Below are positions 36,393-45,429 of a stretch of DNA of 64,000 nucleotides, piece by piece. Origin of the DNA: Alphaproteobacteria bacterium (GTDB taxonomy: Bacteria; Pseudomonadota; Alphaproteobacteria; RF32; CAG-239); NCBI GenBank assembly GCA_017528205.1, contig JAFXPE010000031.1:1-64000 (forward strand). Direction: 5' to 3'. The notes under the pieces were generated by a model. That model made no database searches. It saw nothing but the letters and a program-made list of their open reading frames with translations, and was not told the DNA's origin. How positions within the stretch are numbered: position 1 is the stretch's first letter; every line of letters starts with the position of its first letter. Position numbers and translations under genes: made by a program.

Positions 36393-37196
36393 TCAACGAA
36401 TATTGAAATTTTCTTTTATGTATTGCATATCCAGCGTTGATTTGCGGCGCCATTTTTGGGTGGTGTTAACCGCATAGTGCATAAAGCAGGAGATGCGTTC
36501 CAGCGGGCTGAGGGATTCTTCGGACATAAAGCGTTTAAAGGCGGCCCACGCCATTTTATCTTTACGGCGACTGAGCTGATTCGGGCGCACGCGATACGCC
36601 ATCAAAACTTGATTCAAGCCGTAAAAAGGCTCGCCTTGCCGCAAATAGTTCATCCACAAGCGCGCGTCTTCGCATAACTCGCGGTCTTCCGGAAAATGAA
36701 TATCCTTAATTTTTTGGCGGTCAATCATTACCGTTGAGGTTAAAATCTGCGAGTTATTCATATAATCTTTGATGGTAACCCGCTCGGCGGTATTAGCCTG
36801 TCCGCGCGGCAAAATATCGCCATCGGCGCTCAAATAAGCGCTGGCGGTATGCGAGAGGGCGGCGTTATGTTTGCGCATAAACACAATTTGGCGCGAAAGT
36901 TTTTCTTTGGCCCACAAATCATCGCCGTCAATAAAGGCGATATATCGGCCTTTGGCCTGTGCAATGGCAATGTTTCGAGCCGCGCCGACACCGACATTTT
37001 CGGCCAAATGGGTAACTTTAATGCGCTCGTCTTGAGCGGCAAAACGGTCGGCAATTTCCGGCGTTTTATCGGTGGAAGCATCGTCAACCAACAGCAGTTC
37101 CCAATTTTTGTAATTTTGATTTTTTACCGAAACCAGTGTGTGTTTCAGATATGCTTCGCAGTTATAAGCCGGTAATATAATCGAAACCTTATCCAT
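36393..37196 (-). CDS. Family 2 glycosyltransferase
   Basis: A 267-residue inverting GT-A glycosyltransferase: SIILPAYNCEAYL, LLVDDASTDKTPEI (nucleotide-binding), the GVGAARNIAI helix, the DXD-type FIDGDD and a catalytic-type CEDARLW. It adds a sugar to a surface glycan, but there are no other glycan genes around it. The ATG at 37196 is chosen because GAGGAG precedes it; a longer in-frame start lacks one. No membrane span is present, so it is cytosolic or peripheral. Confidence 0.88.
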   Translation of the reverse strand: MDKVSIILPAYNCEAYLKHTLVSVKNQNYKNWELLLVDDASTDKTPEIADRFAAQDERIKVTHLAENVGVGAARNIAIAQAKGRYIAFIDGDDLWAKEKLSRQIVFMRKHNAALSHTASAYLSADGDILPRGQANTAERVTIKDYMNNSQILTSTVMIDRQKIKDIHFPEDRELCEDARLWMNYLRQGEPFYGLNQVLMAYRVRPNQLSRRKDKMAWAAFKRFMSEESLSPLERISCFMHYAVNTTQKWRRKSTLDMQYIKENFNIR

Positions 37197-37283
37197 TATC
37201 AATCTCCTCAACAAGAGGGATAGTAGCGTATTTTGTTGATTTTGTCAATATAATTATGGCGGTGATATGTCCTTTATTGTGGC

Positions 37284-37317
37284 AAAAAAATCCTCCGCAT
37301 CTAAGCAACGCGGAGGA
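37284..37317 (-). terminator. proS operon terminator
   Basis: TCCTCCGC and GCGGAGGA (37291-37298, 37310-37317) pair and, on the minus strand, are followed by seven T residues. It ends the rpmI-rplT-pheST-proS run. Confidence 0.85.
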
Positions 37318-37339
37318 GGAATTTGCTAAGTAAAACAGC

Positions 37340-38857
37340 TTAATAACTGCGGGCGTAAATAACGTCCATCGTGGCGTCTTTGCCGGTCAGTAAACACTTT
37401 CCGACGGTGCCGCTTTGGTCAAACGGAATGCAGCGAATGGTAATTTTCATTGACTTCAAAATTTCTTCCGTTGCCGCATCGCCGCACCATTTGCCGCGCA
37501 CAAAAGTAACTTTGCCTTGCTTGCCGTCTTCAATCCATTCGTTGGCGTTGGCAAAATAAGCGGCAAATTCTTCCGGCGTTGTAATGTCGGTGCGAATGTT
37601 TTGTTGCAAACGCTCTTGCGCCTTGGCAAACATCAGCTTTTGCAGTTCTTCCAAACGCTTGCCGGCCGAAGCGATAAACTCGTCGGTTTTGACGATTTTC
37701 TTGCCTTCCGGTTGGCCGATAAAGATACGCTCTTTAACCATTAAGCCGCCGTTATCAACGTCGCGAGCACCGATTTCGCAAACCATCGGAGCACCTTTTC
37801 TAATCCATTCCCAAACCTTGTCAACGCTGGCTTTGTCGCGCCCGTCAACCTTGAGGCGGATTTTTTCACCGAAGGCTGTTTCAAGTTTAAGTTTTGCTTG
37901 AATATCATTAATATAAGCCATTATTTTTTCAGAATCTTCGGGTTTTTTAATTAGCGGCACAATCACAATTTGATACGGCGCAACGTGCGGTGGAACAACC
38001 ATACCGTCGTCATCGGCATGACACATAATGGTTCCGCCGATTAAGCGCGTAGAAACGCCCCACGAGGTGGTATAAGCGTATTCCAACTCGTTGTTTTGAT
38101 TGGTAAATTTAATGTCTGCCGATTTAGCAAAATTTTGCCCCAAAAAGTGCGAAGTTCCGGCCTGTAAAGCCTTACCGTCCTGCATCATGGCCTCAATACA
38201 ATAAGTGTCGATGGCGCCCGGAAACTTGTCATATTCCGGCTTGCGACCGGCAATTACCGGCATAGCCAAAGCGTTTTCGCTGAAATCACGATAAACTTCC
38301 AGCATTTTGACGGTTTCTTCTTCCGCTTCCTTCAGGGTGGCGTGAACGGTGTGTCCTTCCTGCCACAAAAATTCACGCGTACGCAAAAACAGGCGTGGGC
38401 GCATTTCCCAACGTACTACATTTGCCCATTGGTTGAGCAAAATCGGCAAATCACGGTAAGACTTTACCCATTTGGCAAATGAGTCGGCAATAATGGTTTC
38501 ACTGGTCGGACGAACAATCAATGGCTCTTCCAACGGAGAAGCCGGTTGCAGCTTGCCGTCCTGGCTGGCCAAACGTGAGTGAGTGACAACCGCCATTTCT
38601 TTGGCAAAGCCTTCAACGTGGTCAGCTTCTTTTTGAAAAAAGGAGAGGGGAATAAACATCGGAAAATAATAGTTTTCGTGCCCGGTTTCCTTGATTTTCT
38701 CGTCCAGAACGCGCTGAATTCTTTCCCACAAGCCGTAGCCCCAAGCCTTCATCACCATGCAGCCCGGAGAAACCGAGTTTTCGGCCATATCGGCTTCGGA
38801 TACCACATTTTGATACCATTCCGGATAATTCTGTTTGCGTGTTGTTTTCATTGCCAT
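37340..38857 (-). CDS. proS: Prolyl-tRNA synthetase, archaeal/eukaryotic type
   Basis: A 505-residue class II synthetase that charges tRNA-Pro. It begins with the short NYPEWYQNVVSEADM phrase, and has FLRTREFLWQEGHT, class II motif residues around VRWEMRPR and the C-terminal ARSY end with terminal Tyr. These are marks of the eukaryote/archaeal-type (type 3) enzyme; it lacks the editing-domain insert of the usual bacterial form. The C-terminal zinc region has lost most Cys. It follows pheT by 10 bp, with an AGGAG site, so it is in the same operon. Confidence 0.92.
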   Translation of the reverse strand: MAMKTTRKQNYPEWYQNVVSEADMAENSVSPGCMVMKAWGYGLWERIQRVLDEKIKETGHENYYFPMFIPLSFFQKEADHVEGFAKEMAVVTHSRLASQDGKLQPASPLEEPLIVRPTSETIIADSFAKWVKSYRDLPILLNQWANVVRWEMRPRLFLRTREFLWQEGHTVHATLKEAEEETVKMLEVYRDFSENALAMPVIAGRKPEYDKFPGAIDTYCIEAMMQDGKALQAGTSHFLGQNFAKSADIKFTNQNNELEYAYTTSWGVSTRLIGGTIMCHADDDGMVVPPHVAPYQIVIVPLIKKPEDSEKIMAYINDIQAKLKLETAFGEKIRLKVDGRDKASVDKVWEWIRKGAPMVCEIGARDVDNGGLMVKERIFIGQPEGKKIVKTDEFIASAGKRLEELQKLMFAKAQERLQQNIRTDITTPEEFAAYFANANEWIEDGKQGKVTFVRGKWCGDAATEEILKSMKITIRCIPFDQSGTVGKCLLTGKDATMDVIYARSY

Positions 38858-38867
38858 ATTTATTCTC

Positions 38868-41252
38868 CTATCTCAGTTCGCCGCCGGTTTTTTTGCCGAC
38901 CTCGACAATAACTTTGTTCATCAGATTTTCGATATCTTTATCGGTGAAAGTCTGCTCAATCGGCTGGAAAGTCAGGCTGATGGCCACCGACTTTTTGCCG
39001 CTCGGCAAGGTGATGCCTTCATAAATATCGAAAATGCGTACGTCGGTAATGTGGTTGCGGTCGGCGTTTTTGGCTGCCGCAATAATTGCCGCCGCGCTGA
39101 CGTCTTTATTTACCACAAAGGCCAAATCTTTATCAACCGGTTGGAACGGCAGTAAATCGAGCTTTTTGCGCGCTTTATCCGCAATTTTACGCGGCAACGG
39201 AATGTTGTCGAGATTTACTTCAAAAGCCACCACGCGGGTTTTGATATCCAAAGCTTTCAAAACAGCCGGATGAATTTCACCGAAATAGGCCAGCACGTTT
39301 TTGCCCAGACGAATGGCGCCCGAACGGCCCGGATGATAATAACTCGGCGCGTCGGTGGTGATTTGCGGATTTTCAAACGGACCTTTGGCCGCCGCAATTG
39401 CCGCTAAAGCATCGGCTTTTACGTCATAAACGTCGTAATCACGCGCGGTGTGCGCCCAATCTTTGGCCGAGGTTTGTCCGGCTCTTACACCGCTGGCTGA
39501 AATATGCTGTTCGGTCGGGTGACGGCCGGTAAATTCCGGTCCGACTTCAAACAAAGCCAAATTCGGATAACCGCGGGCGACGTTATTCTTTACCGCCGTC
39601 AATAAATTCGGCAAAATCGAAGGACGCATTTCGTTAAGTTCTTTAACTATCGGATTTTGCAACATAATTGCTTCCCGACCGTTGCGGAAATATTGTGCCA
39701 AATCGCTGTCGGCAAAACTCCAGGTTACGGTTTCATACATACCGCGGGAGGCCAGCTCGTGCTTGACCATGGCGGCATTTTGCTGAGCCGGAGTTAAAAT
39801 CGGTTTCGGTAATTTGTCGTGCGGCAACGATACGGCCGGAACATTATCCAAACCAATCATGCGTACAATTTCTTCAATCAAATCCTGGTCGCATTCGATA
39901 TCGCCGCGCCAACTCGGAGAAACCGCCTTGATTTTGCCGTTTTCCATAGAAACGGTAAAGCCGAGATTTTGCAAAATCTGCATAGATTTTTCGGCGCTGA
40001 TATCCATTCCGACAAAGGTTTTCATGCGCTCCGGATTGAGATAAGCCACTTGCGGCGCAAAATCTTCCGAGCCGACCACCGTCAATTCCGAGGCCTCGCC
40101 GCCGCAAATGGAGATAATCAGCTGAGTGGCATAATCCGAGCTGCTGATGTTGGATTTCGGGTCAACCCAGCGCTCATAACGATAGCGGGAGTCCGAATCA
40201 ATTTGCAACTTGCGGCCGGTTTTGGCAATACATTCCGGCTTAAATAAGGCACATTCAAGCAAAACGTTGGTGGTGTCGTCGTTGCAGCCTTTTTCCAAGC
40301 CGCCCATGATGCCGCCCAAGCATTGTACGCCTTCGTCGTCGCAAATGCCTAAAGCAAAATCGGCCAACTCGTATTCTTTTTCGTTTAAGGCCACAAATTT
40401 TTCGCCGTTACGCGCCATACGAATGGTCAATCCGCCTTTGAGCTTGTCAGCGTCAAAAACGTGCAACGGGCGCGCCAAATCATAGTTGATGTAATTGGTA
40501 ACATCAACCAGCGGAGAAATGGAGTGCAAACCGATGGCGTTCAATCTGTCTTTCATCCACTTCGGGGTTTCGGCGTGATTGTTGACACCGCGGATATAGC
40601 GGCCGGTATAAACCGGACATTCTTCCGGACAATCTACCGTTATTTTTATCGGGTTGGCGAACTTAGCCGGTGTCTTGACAATATTCAGCGGCTTTAATTT
40701 GCCCAATCCGGCAGCGGCCAAATCGCGAGCAATACCGCGTACGCCCAAACATTCGGCACGGTTCGGAGTGATGGAAACTTCAATCACCGGATCAATATCC
40801 AAAACTTCTTCCGCCGGCGCACCGAGCGGAGTGTTTTCCGGCAATTCGATAATAACTTCGTGAGCCGTTCCCAAGCCGATTTCATCAATGGCGCACATCA
40901 TGCCGCAACTTTCAACTCCGCGGATGGAGGCGCGTTTCAAACGCTCGTTAAACAACGGAATCAGCGTACCTTCGCGGGCAAAAATACCGATTAAGCCCTC
41001 ATGAACATTCGGTGCACCGCATACCACCTGATATTTATTGGTGCCGTCGTTAACGCACAAAACGTGCAGTTTGTCGGCGTCCGGATGGTTGGCAACGCTG
41101 TCGATGCGTGCGGTGATAAAGTCTTTCAGTCCGGCGCGCGGGTCGATAATTTCTTCAACTTCCAAACCGATGCGGGTTAATGTTTCGCTGATTTCGTTAA
41201 TATCGGCATCGGTGTCTAAGTGCTCTTTGAGCCAAGATAATGTAAATTTCAT
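38868..41252 (-). CDS. pheT: Phenylalanyl-tRNA synthetase beta subunit
   Basis: A 794-residue subunit of the alpha2-beta2 synthetase. The N-terminal OB-fold tRNA-binding domain (HPDADKLHVLCVNDG), B3/B4 editing domain, B5 domain and a C-terminal anticodon-binding domain (about 700-794, FQPVDKDLAFVVNKD) follow in the usual order at the usual length. Its ATG overlaps the pheS stop (ATGA), so the subunits are translationally coupled. Confidence 0.96.
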   Translation of the reverse strand: MKFTLSWLKEHLDTDADINEISETLTRIGLEVEEIIDPRAGLKDFITARIDSVANHPDADKLHVLCVNDGTNKYQVVCGAPNVHEGLIGIFAREGTLIPLFNERLKRASIRGVESCGMMCAIDEIGLGTAHEVIIELPENTPLGAPAEEVLDIDPVIEVSITPNRAECLGVRGIARDLAAAGLGKLKPLNIVKTPAKFANPIKITVDCPEECPVYTGRYIRGVNNHAETPKWMKDRLNAIGLHSISPLVDVTNYINYDLARPLHVFDADKLKGGLTIRMARNGEKFVALNEKEYELADFALGICDDEGVQCLGGIMGGLEKGCNDDTTNVLLECALFKPECIAKTGRKLQIDSDSRYRYERWVDPKSNISSSDYATQLIISICGGEASELTVVGSEDFAPQVAYLNPERMKTFVGMDISAEKSMQILQNLGFTVSMENGKIKAVSPSWRGDIECDQDLIEEIVRMIGLDNVPAVSLPHDKLPKPILTPAQQNAAMVKHELASRGMYETVTWSFADSDLAQYFRNGREAIMLQNPIVKELNEMRPSILPNLLTAVKNNVARGYPNLALFEVGPEFTGRHPTEQHISASGVRAGQTSAKDWAHTARDYDVYDVKADALAAIAAAKGPFENPQITTDAPSYYHPGRSGAIRLGKNVLAYFGEIHPAVLKALDIKTRVVAFEVNLDNIPLPRKIADKARKKLDLLPFQPVDKDLAFVVNKDVSAAAIIAAAKNADRNHITDVRIFDIYEGITLPSGKKSVAISLTFQPIEQTFTDKDIENLMNKVIVEVGKKTGGELR

Positions 41253-42358
41253 CGTGCTAATCCTCCGTTGTTGCTTAAGCCGTTGGTCATTGACGAGAAG
41301 TCAAGCGGCGTAAAGCCGTAATGTTTGAGCCAGCGCACATCAGATTCAAAGAAGGTGCGCAAATCCGGAATACCGTATTTTAACATAGCTAAGCGGTCAA
41401 TACCTAAACCGAAGGCAAAGCCCTGATATACATCGGGATCAACGCCGCCGGCACGTAAAACATTAGGGTGAACCATACCGCAGCCCAAAATTTCCAGCCA
41501 ATCGGTGCCGGCACCGACTTTAAGTTCGGTTTTGGTCTTCAAACAGCCGATATCCATTTCGGCCGACGGCTCGGTAAACGGAAAATATGACGGACGATAG
41601 CGTACCGGCAGTTCATCGAGTTCGAAAAACGCCTTCACAAAATCGTATAAACAGCCTTTGAGGTGCGCCAACGTAATGTTTTTATCAATTACCAAACCCT
41701 CAAGTTGGTGAAACATCGGAGTGTGGGTGGCGTCGTAGTCGGAACGATAGGTTCTGCCCGGCGCAATAATCCGAATAGGCGGTTGCTGTTTTTCCATAGT
41801 ACGGATTTGCACTCCCGAAGTTTGGGTTCTGACAACATAAGCGGATTCCATATCAAACGGTTTTTCCGGATCGTTGTTCAGATAAAACGTGTCTTGCATT
41901 TGGCGGGCAGGGTGATTGACCGGCATATTGAGCGCGTTAAAGTTATGAAATTGGTCTTCAATATCCGGACCTTCGGCAACTTCAAAGCCCATTTGTCCGA
42001 AAATAGCCATAACTTCTTCATAAATTTTGGATATCGGGTGAATACGGCCCTGAGTTTCCGGTCTGACCGGCAGGGTAACATCGATGGTTTCGGTTTTGAG
42101 CTTTTCGTTCAAAGCCTTTTCTTCCAAAAACTTTTTTTGATTTTCAATAGCTTCTTCAATTTTGGATTTTACGATGTTTAATCCTTTGCCGAGCGAGATT
42201 TTTTCTTCCAAAGGAAGGGCACCCAAGCCTTTCATCATCTCGGTCAGTTTGCCTTTTTTACCCAAGACGGCAACTCTGATGTCGTCTAATTCTTTCAATA
42301 CCGCGGAATTGCTGATTTTGTTCAGTATTTCGCTTTTTAAATCTTCTAAATTTTCCAT
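41249..42358 (-). CDS. pheS: Phenylalanyl-tRNA synthetase alpha subunit
   Basis: A 369-residue catalytic subunit with an N-terminal coiled coil (about 1-90), HPARQMQDTFYL, class II motif 2 in GRTYRSDYDATHTPMFHQLEG and motif 3 near GFAFGLGIDRLAML. The GCGMVHPNVL strand is characteristic. A terminator-like hairpin lies between rplT and this gene, so it may have partly separate control. Confidence 0.96.
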   Translation of the reverse strand: MENLEDLKSEILNKISNSAVLKELDDIRVAVLGKKGKLTEMMKGLGALPLEEKISLGKGLNIVKSKIEEAIENQKKFLEEKALNEKLKTETIDVTLPVRPETQGRIHPISKIYEEVMAIFGQMGFEVAEGPDIEDQFHNFNALNMPVNHPARQMQDTFYLNNDPEKPFDMESAYVVRTQTSGVQIRTMEKQQPPIRIIAPGRTYRSDYDATHTPMFHQLEGLVIDKNITLAHLKGCLYDFVKAFFELDELPVRYRPSYFPFTEPSAEMDIGCLKTKTELKVGAGTDWLEILGCGMVHPNVLRAGGVDPDVYQGFAFGLGIDRLAMLKYGIPDLRTFFESDVRWLKHYGFTPLDFSSMTNGLSNNGGLAR

Positions 42359-42390
42359 AATTACGCAACCTTTAGTTTTTAAAAATAAAT

Positions 42391-42431
42391 AAAAAAGAGT
42401 CAGCCAGAAAACTCAAAGCCAACTCTTTTTT
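42391..42431 (-). terminator. Hairpin between rplT and pheS
   Basis: AAAAAAGAGT and ACTCTTTTTT pair at 42391-42400 and 42422-42431, with T-tracts on both strands. It may stop or attenuate transcription from the ribosomal genes into pheST; I see no Phe-rich leader peptide near it. Confidence 0.6.
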
Positions 42432-42452
42432 ACTGATTTATGTATCTATAAC

Positions 42453-42812
42453 TTACTTGTTAAGAGCCGCTTTGGCTGTTTCAACCAACTTAGCAAATGC
42501 TTCGGGCTGTTTCAAAGCGATATCAGCGAGAACTTTACGATCAAGCTCAACACCGGCTTTGTTAAGCCCGCTGATAAATCGAGAATAAGTCATATCATGG
42601 ATACGAGTTGCAGCGTTGATACGTTGAATCCACAAAGAACGAAAACTTCTTTTCTTTGCCTTGCGGTCACGGTAAGCATATTGCAAACCTTTTTCAACCT
42701 TTTCAATTGCTACTCTGAATACATTTTTGTTACGACCTCTGTAACCTTTCGCCATATCCAAAATCTTTTTATGGCGAGCATGAGCCGTTAAACCTCTTTT
42801 AACACGAGACAT
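42453..42812 (-). CDS. rplT: 50S ribosomal protein bL20
   Basis: A 119-residue basic, helical assembly protein of the large subunit: [30 protein letters not shown] and [21 protein letters not shown]. It binds 23S rRNA early in assembly and in many bacteria represses its own operon. It lies 13 bp after rpmI. Confidence 0.97.
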   Translation of the reverse strand: MSRVKRGLTAHARHKKILDMAKGYRGRNKNVFRVAIEKVEKGLQYAYRDRKAKKRSFRSLWIQRINAATRIHDMTYSRFISGLNKAGVELDRKVLADIALKQPEAFAKLVETAKAALNK

Positions 42813-42825
42813 ATCTTATCCTCCC

Positions 42826-43020
42826 TTAAATAAACGGTAAAAACTTTTTAACAAACTTATTAGCGGCATCAATAATTAAAGAACCGCGAGCTTGTCTTTT
42901 TTGTTTTGTCGGTTTGTTGAAAAGAAGGTGTCTCTTGAAAGAATGTCTTCTTTTTAATTTGCCGGAGCCGGTAACGTCAAAACGTTTGGCCGCAGCCTTT
43001 TTGGTTTTTAATTTTGGCAT
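42826..43020 (-). CDS. rpmI: 50S ribosomal protein bL35
   Basis: A 64-residue protein: MPKLKTKKAAAKRF start, then VTGSGKLKRRHSFKRHLL and KKFLPF end. The ATG at 43020 is used because MPKLK is the family start; a longer frame runs further upstream. Unlike most bacteria infC does not precede it; a minus-strand promoter sits 80 bp before it instead. Confidence 0.95.
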   Translation of the reverse strand: MPKLKTKKAAAKRFDVTGSGKLKRRHSFKRHLLFNKPTKQKRQARGSLIIDAANKFVKKFLPFI

Positions 43021-43099
43021 TTTATTCCCTTTCAATGGTTGGAATTTACACACAAGCCGTCAGGCAATGCCTTTTCGCCCGAACAACTCAAACAACAGG

Positions 43100-43128
43100 T
43101 TTATACTCCACTTTTATTTTAAATTCAA
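43100..43128 (-). promoter_or_regulatory. rpmI operon promoter
   Basis: Read on the minus strand: TTGAAT (43128-43123), a 17-bp spacer and TATAAA (43105-43100), 80 bp before the rpmI start. It supports transcription of rpmI-rplT as a unit that does not begin with infC. Confidence 0.7.
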
Positions 43129-43230
43129 GCACTTTTTTTATCATCTGCATAAATTATCGTTTTGTGTTGCATCAGCCGATATATATCGTTATGATGAGGC
43201 ATCTGAAACCCTAAAAAAAGGATATGGCAA

Positions 43231-43983
43231 ATGAAGAGTTTTATTAAATGGGCGATAGTCGGAATCTGCGTGCTTTGCATATTTTTCGGCATCGGCGGAT
43301 ATGTGGTGTATCGCAATCGGGCGGCAATTGCCAGTAAGGCCATGAATTATGCCATGCAAAGCCTGACCGGTTCGCCGGAAGACGGTACACAAACTTGGCT
43401 CGGGGCACTAATTGAAGGAGACTCATCGCAAGATGTTAAAGAGGCTCTGATAAAATCGGTGATGAAACGCGGCGGCAAATTATTGGCCGACAATCAAGAA
43501 AATAACGAAACAACCGATAATACCGTTAAGCGCAAGCCGGGGTTGGCCACCATGGCCGATATGCTGGTTAACGGTGCCGGCGGCGAAGGGGCAGACTTGG
43601 GACAAATGGCACAGGCTCTGTTGGGGAGTTTAACCGAAAAAACTGCCACGCTGCAACAGTGTGGCAATGACATCAATGCGCGCGATACCAAAGGTCGGAC
43701 TTTGCTGATGAATGTGTGTCGGGTTGATGTTACGCCGAAAGTGATTAAAATGTTGTTGCGTTTCGGAGCCGATATCAACGCGGTTGATGACAACGGTCGC
43801 AACGCTTTGATGTATGCCGTGGCCTTGAATGAAAATCCGGAAGTGGTGGAAATGTTGCTGGAAAACGGTGCCGACGCCAATCATGCCGATAATCAGGGAC
43901 AAACGGTTTTGGATTATGCCAAAATTGATGAAATCCGCGACATTGTGCGCAAATATACCAAATCAAAAGGCTGGTTCTTTTAA
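43231..43983 (+). CDS. Membrane-anchored ankyrin-repeat protein
   Basis: A 250-residue protein with an N-terminal membrane helix (about 5-27) and, from about 142 onward, three ankyrin repeats: NARDTKGRTLLMNVCR, NAVDDNGRNALMYAVALN and NHADNQGQTVLDYAKI. The middle (residues 30-140) is unassigned. Ankyrin arrays mediate protein binding; with an N-in anchor the array would lie in the periplasm. The ATG has an AAAGGA site. Confidence 0.8.
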   Translation: MKSFIKWAIVGICVLCIFFGIGGYVVYRNRAAIASKAMNYAMQSLTGSPEDGTQTWLGALIEGDSSQDVKEALIKSVMKRGGKLLADNQENNETTDNTVKRKPGLATMADMLVNGAGGEGADLGQMAQALLGSLTEKTATLQQCGNDINARDTKGRTLLMNVCRVDVTPKVIKMLLRFGADINAVDDNGRNALMYAVALNENPEVVEMLLENGADANHADNQGQTVLDYAKIDEIRDIVRKYTKSKGWFF

Positions 43984-44043
43984 TTATCGCACATTTAGGT
44001 GTCAACAGTTATTTTGACTTATTAATACATACTTTAGTTCTAT

Positions 44044-44071
44044 TCCCCCTTTATTTGCGCTTAAAGGGGGA
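44044..44071 (+). promoter_or_regulatory. Perfect 10-bp hairpin before a small gene
   Basis: TCCCCCTTTA (44044-44053) pairs with TAAAGGGGGA (44062-44071) around TTTGCGCT. It lacks a T-tract on either strand, so a plain terminator is doubtful. It lies 27 bp upstream of the small gene at 44099. Confidence 0.5.
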
Positions 44072-44098
44072 TATCTATGTGTTTAAAGGAGAAAAAGT

Positions 44099-44287
44099 AT
44101 GCGCCAACAGAATATTGCAAACATTATACTCTACGATGTGGCAAAACGGTATTCGCCGCAAGAGTTGGAAATTAACAGCAATCTTATCAGCGAAGTGGTC
44201 GAGGGGTGGAATCGTGATATTTATGTGATTCCTTCGCAGAGTGTGCGTTTTCAAAAGAATAACAAACAGAAATATGTGTTGATGTAA
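44099..44287 (+). CDS. Small protein of 62 residues, unknown
   Basis: A short protein beginning MRQQNIANIILYDVAKRY, with no membrane helix or known motif, ending in a basic Asn/Lys-rich stretch. The AAAGGAG at 44086 before the ATG is a strong ribosome-binding site, the main support for a real gene. It sits just after the hairpin at 44044. Confidence 0.5.
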   Translation: MRQQNIANIILYDVAKRYSPQELEINSNLISEVVEGWNRDIYVIPSQSVRFQKNNKQKYVLM

Positions 44288-44375
44288 AGAATTTCAAGCT
44301 GGATTATGTGATATATTTATATTCGGCGAATAAAGTTTATTTTAGCCTTGTTGAATTTATTTTGCGAGGTTGACG

Positions 44376-44645
44376 ATGCAGAAAATTAAAAAAGACGAAT
44401 ATGTCAGACTTGAAGACAGTTTAATGTTTGCCGGCACAATTTATGAAAGTTTTGAGGCGCTGGAGGAGGTTATGGGCAAACTCAAGCTGGAGCGCCCTTT
44501 GTTTTTGATATATATGGCCAAAAAAGAGTTCGCTGAGGCCGTGTTTCGCGCCGCCGGAGAAAAAGATGCCGAGGTGCGCAGCGTAACGGATATTCCGCCC
44601 GCATACATCGAAATTTTCAATTCCGATTATCAAAATATGCAATAA
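44376..44645 (+). CDS. Small protein of 89 residues, unknown
   Basis: An 89-residue soluble protein, mixed helix and strand, with a Glu-rich middle (ALEEVMGKLKLERPLFLIYM). No recognised family. The ATG at 44376 follows a GCGAGG ribosome-binding site; a TTG two codons earlier is possible. It sits between two other short genes. Confidence 0.5.
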   Translation: MQKIKKDEYVRLEDSLMFAGTIYESFEALEEVMGKLKLERPLFLIYMAKKEFAEAVFRAAGEKDAEVRSVTDIPPAYIEIFNSDYQNMQ

Positions 44646-44691
44646 GCGAAAACATTTTTTTCCACCGTTTTGTGCCGTTTTTAATTAGAGC

Positions 44692-44719
44692 TTGTTATTT
44701 CGGATAAAAAGAGTATCCT
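44692..44719 (+). promoter_or_regulatory. Possible promoter of the OmpA-like gene
   Basis: TTGTTA (44692-44697), a 16-bp spacer and TATCCT (44714-44719), 36 bp before the ATG at 44755. Confidence 0.45.
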
Positions 44720-44754
44720 AGCGCATAGAACGGACTTTTGAGAAAGGGAAAAAA

Positions 44755-45267
44755 ATGAAGAAATCAGTTTTTGTTTTGGCGGCGCTGATGCTGAGCGCTT
44801 GTTCCGGCGGCGGTTTGTTTGACGGTCCGGATTGCGATTGTCATAAGCCGGTGGTAGTACATCATCCTTGTCCGCAACGGATAATCTATGTGCAACCGGT
44901 AGCTCAAAAATCTTTGCATTTGGCCGGAGTGGTTTATTTTGCCAATGCTTCCGATTATTTAAACGAAGGGGATAAGGCCGAGTTGGCAAGAATTGCCAGA
45001 TATGTGAAGGCCAATCCGGTGCCGGTAAAGGTTATGGGCCACGCTTCGCACAAGGTTCTGAAAGAAGCTTGGAACCGCAAGGATGCTATCAATATGGATA
45101 TTTCCAAGAAAAGAACGCAAAAGGTGGCAAACACTTTGGCGTCTATGGGGGTTAGTCCGAGTTTGATTTCGGCAACCGCATATTCCGACAGCCGTCCGGC
45201 AGAAGTTGAGATTGATGCCAAATCCGAGGCTCTCAACCGCCGCGTGGAAATTTATTTGGAATATTAA
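44755..45267 (+). CDS. OmpA-family lipoprotein
   Basis: A 170-residue outer-membrane lipoprotein: signal peptide with lipobox LSAC, a Cys/His-rich linker, then an OmpA-like C-terminal domain (about 65-168: VVYFANASDYLNEGDKAEL, VMGHASH, RRVEIYLEY) that binds the diaminopimelate residue of peptidoglycan. It resembles Pal but lacks the tol-pal neighbours. Two GxGxG-type turns in its N-terminal half are unusual. A terminator follows. Confidence 0.8.
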   Translation: MKKSVFVLAALMLSACSGGGLFDGPDCDCHKPVVVHHPCPQRIIYVQPVAQKSLHLAGVVYFANASDYLNEGDKAELARIARYVKANPVPVKVMGHASHKVLKEAWNRKDAINMDISKKRTQKVANTLASMGVSPSLISATAYSDSRPAEVEIDAKSEALNRRVEIYLEY

Positions 45268-45297
45268 TTTAACGCAGAATAAGCGTTTTGAAAATTG

Positions 45298-45333
45298 CAC
45301 CGCTCGGTTGGTTTCAGCCGGCGGTGTATTTTT
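45298..45333 (+). terminator. Terminator of the OmpA-like gene
   Basis: CACCGC (45298-45303) and GCGGTG (45321-45326), extended inside by partial pairing, are followed by TATTTTTATA. Confidence 0.7.
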
Positions 45334-45429
45334 ATACAAAATATTTCCAAAATGTCGGAAAATTATTGATTTTTTTCATTATATATGTTATCGTCAATTA
45401 AAGTCAGGTGTAACAACTGGAGAAACCAT

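Noticed and set aside
44044..44071. Plain intrinsic terminator of the ankyrin gene
   Set aside because: The hairpin is perfect but neither side has a T-tract, so I list it only as a hairpin of unknown role.
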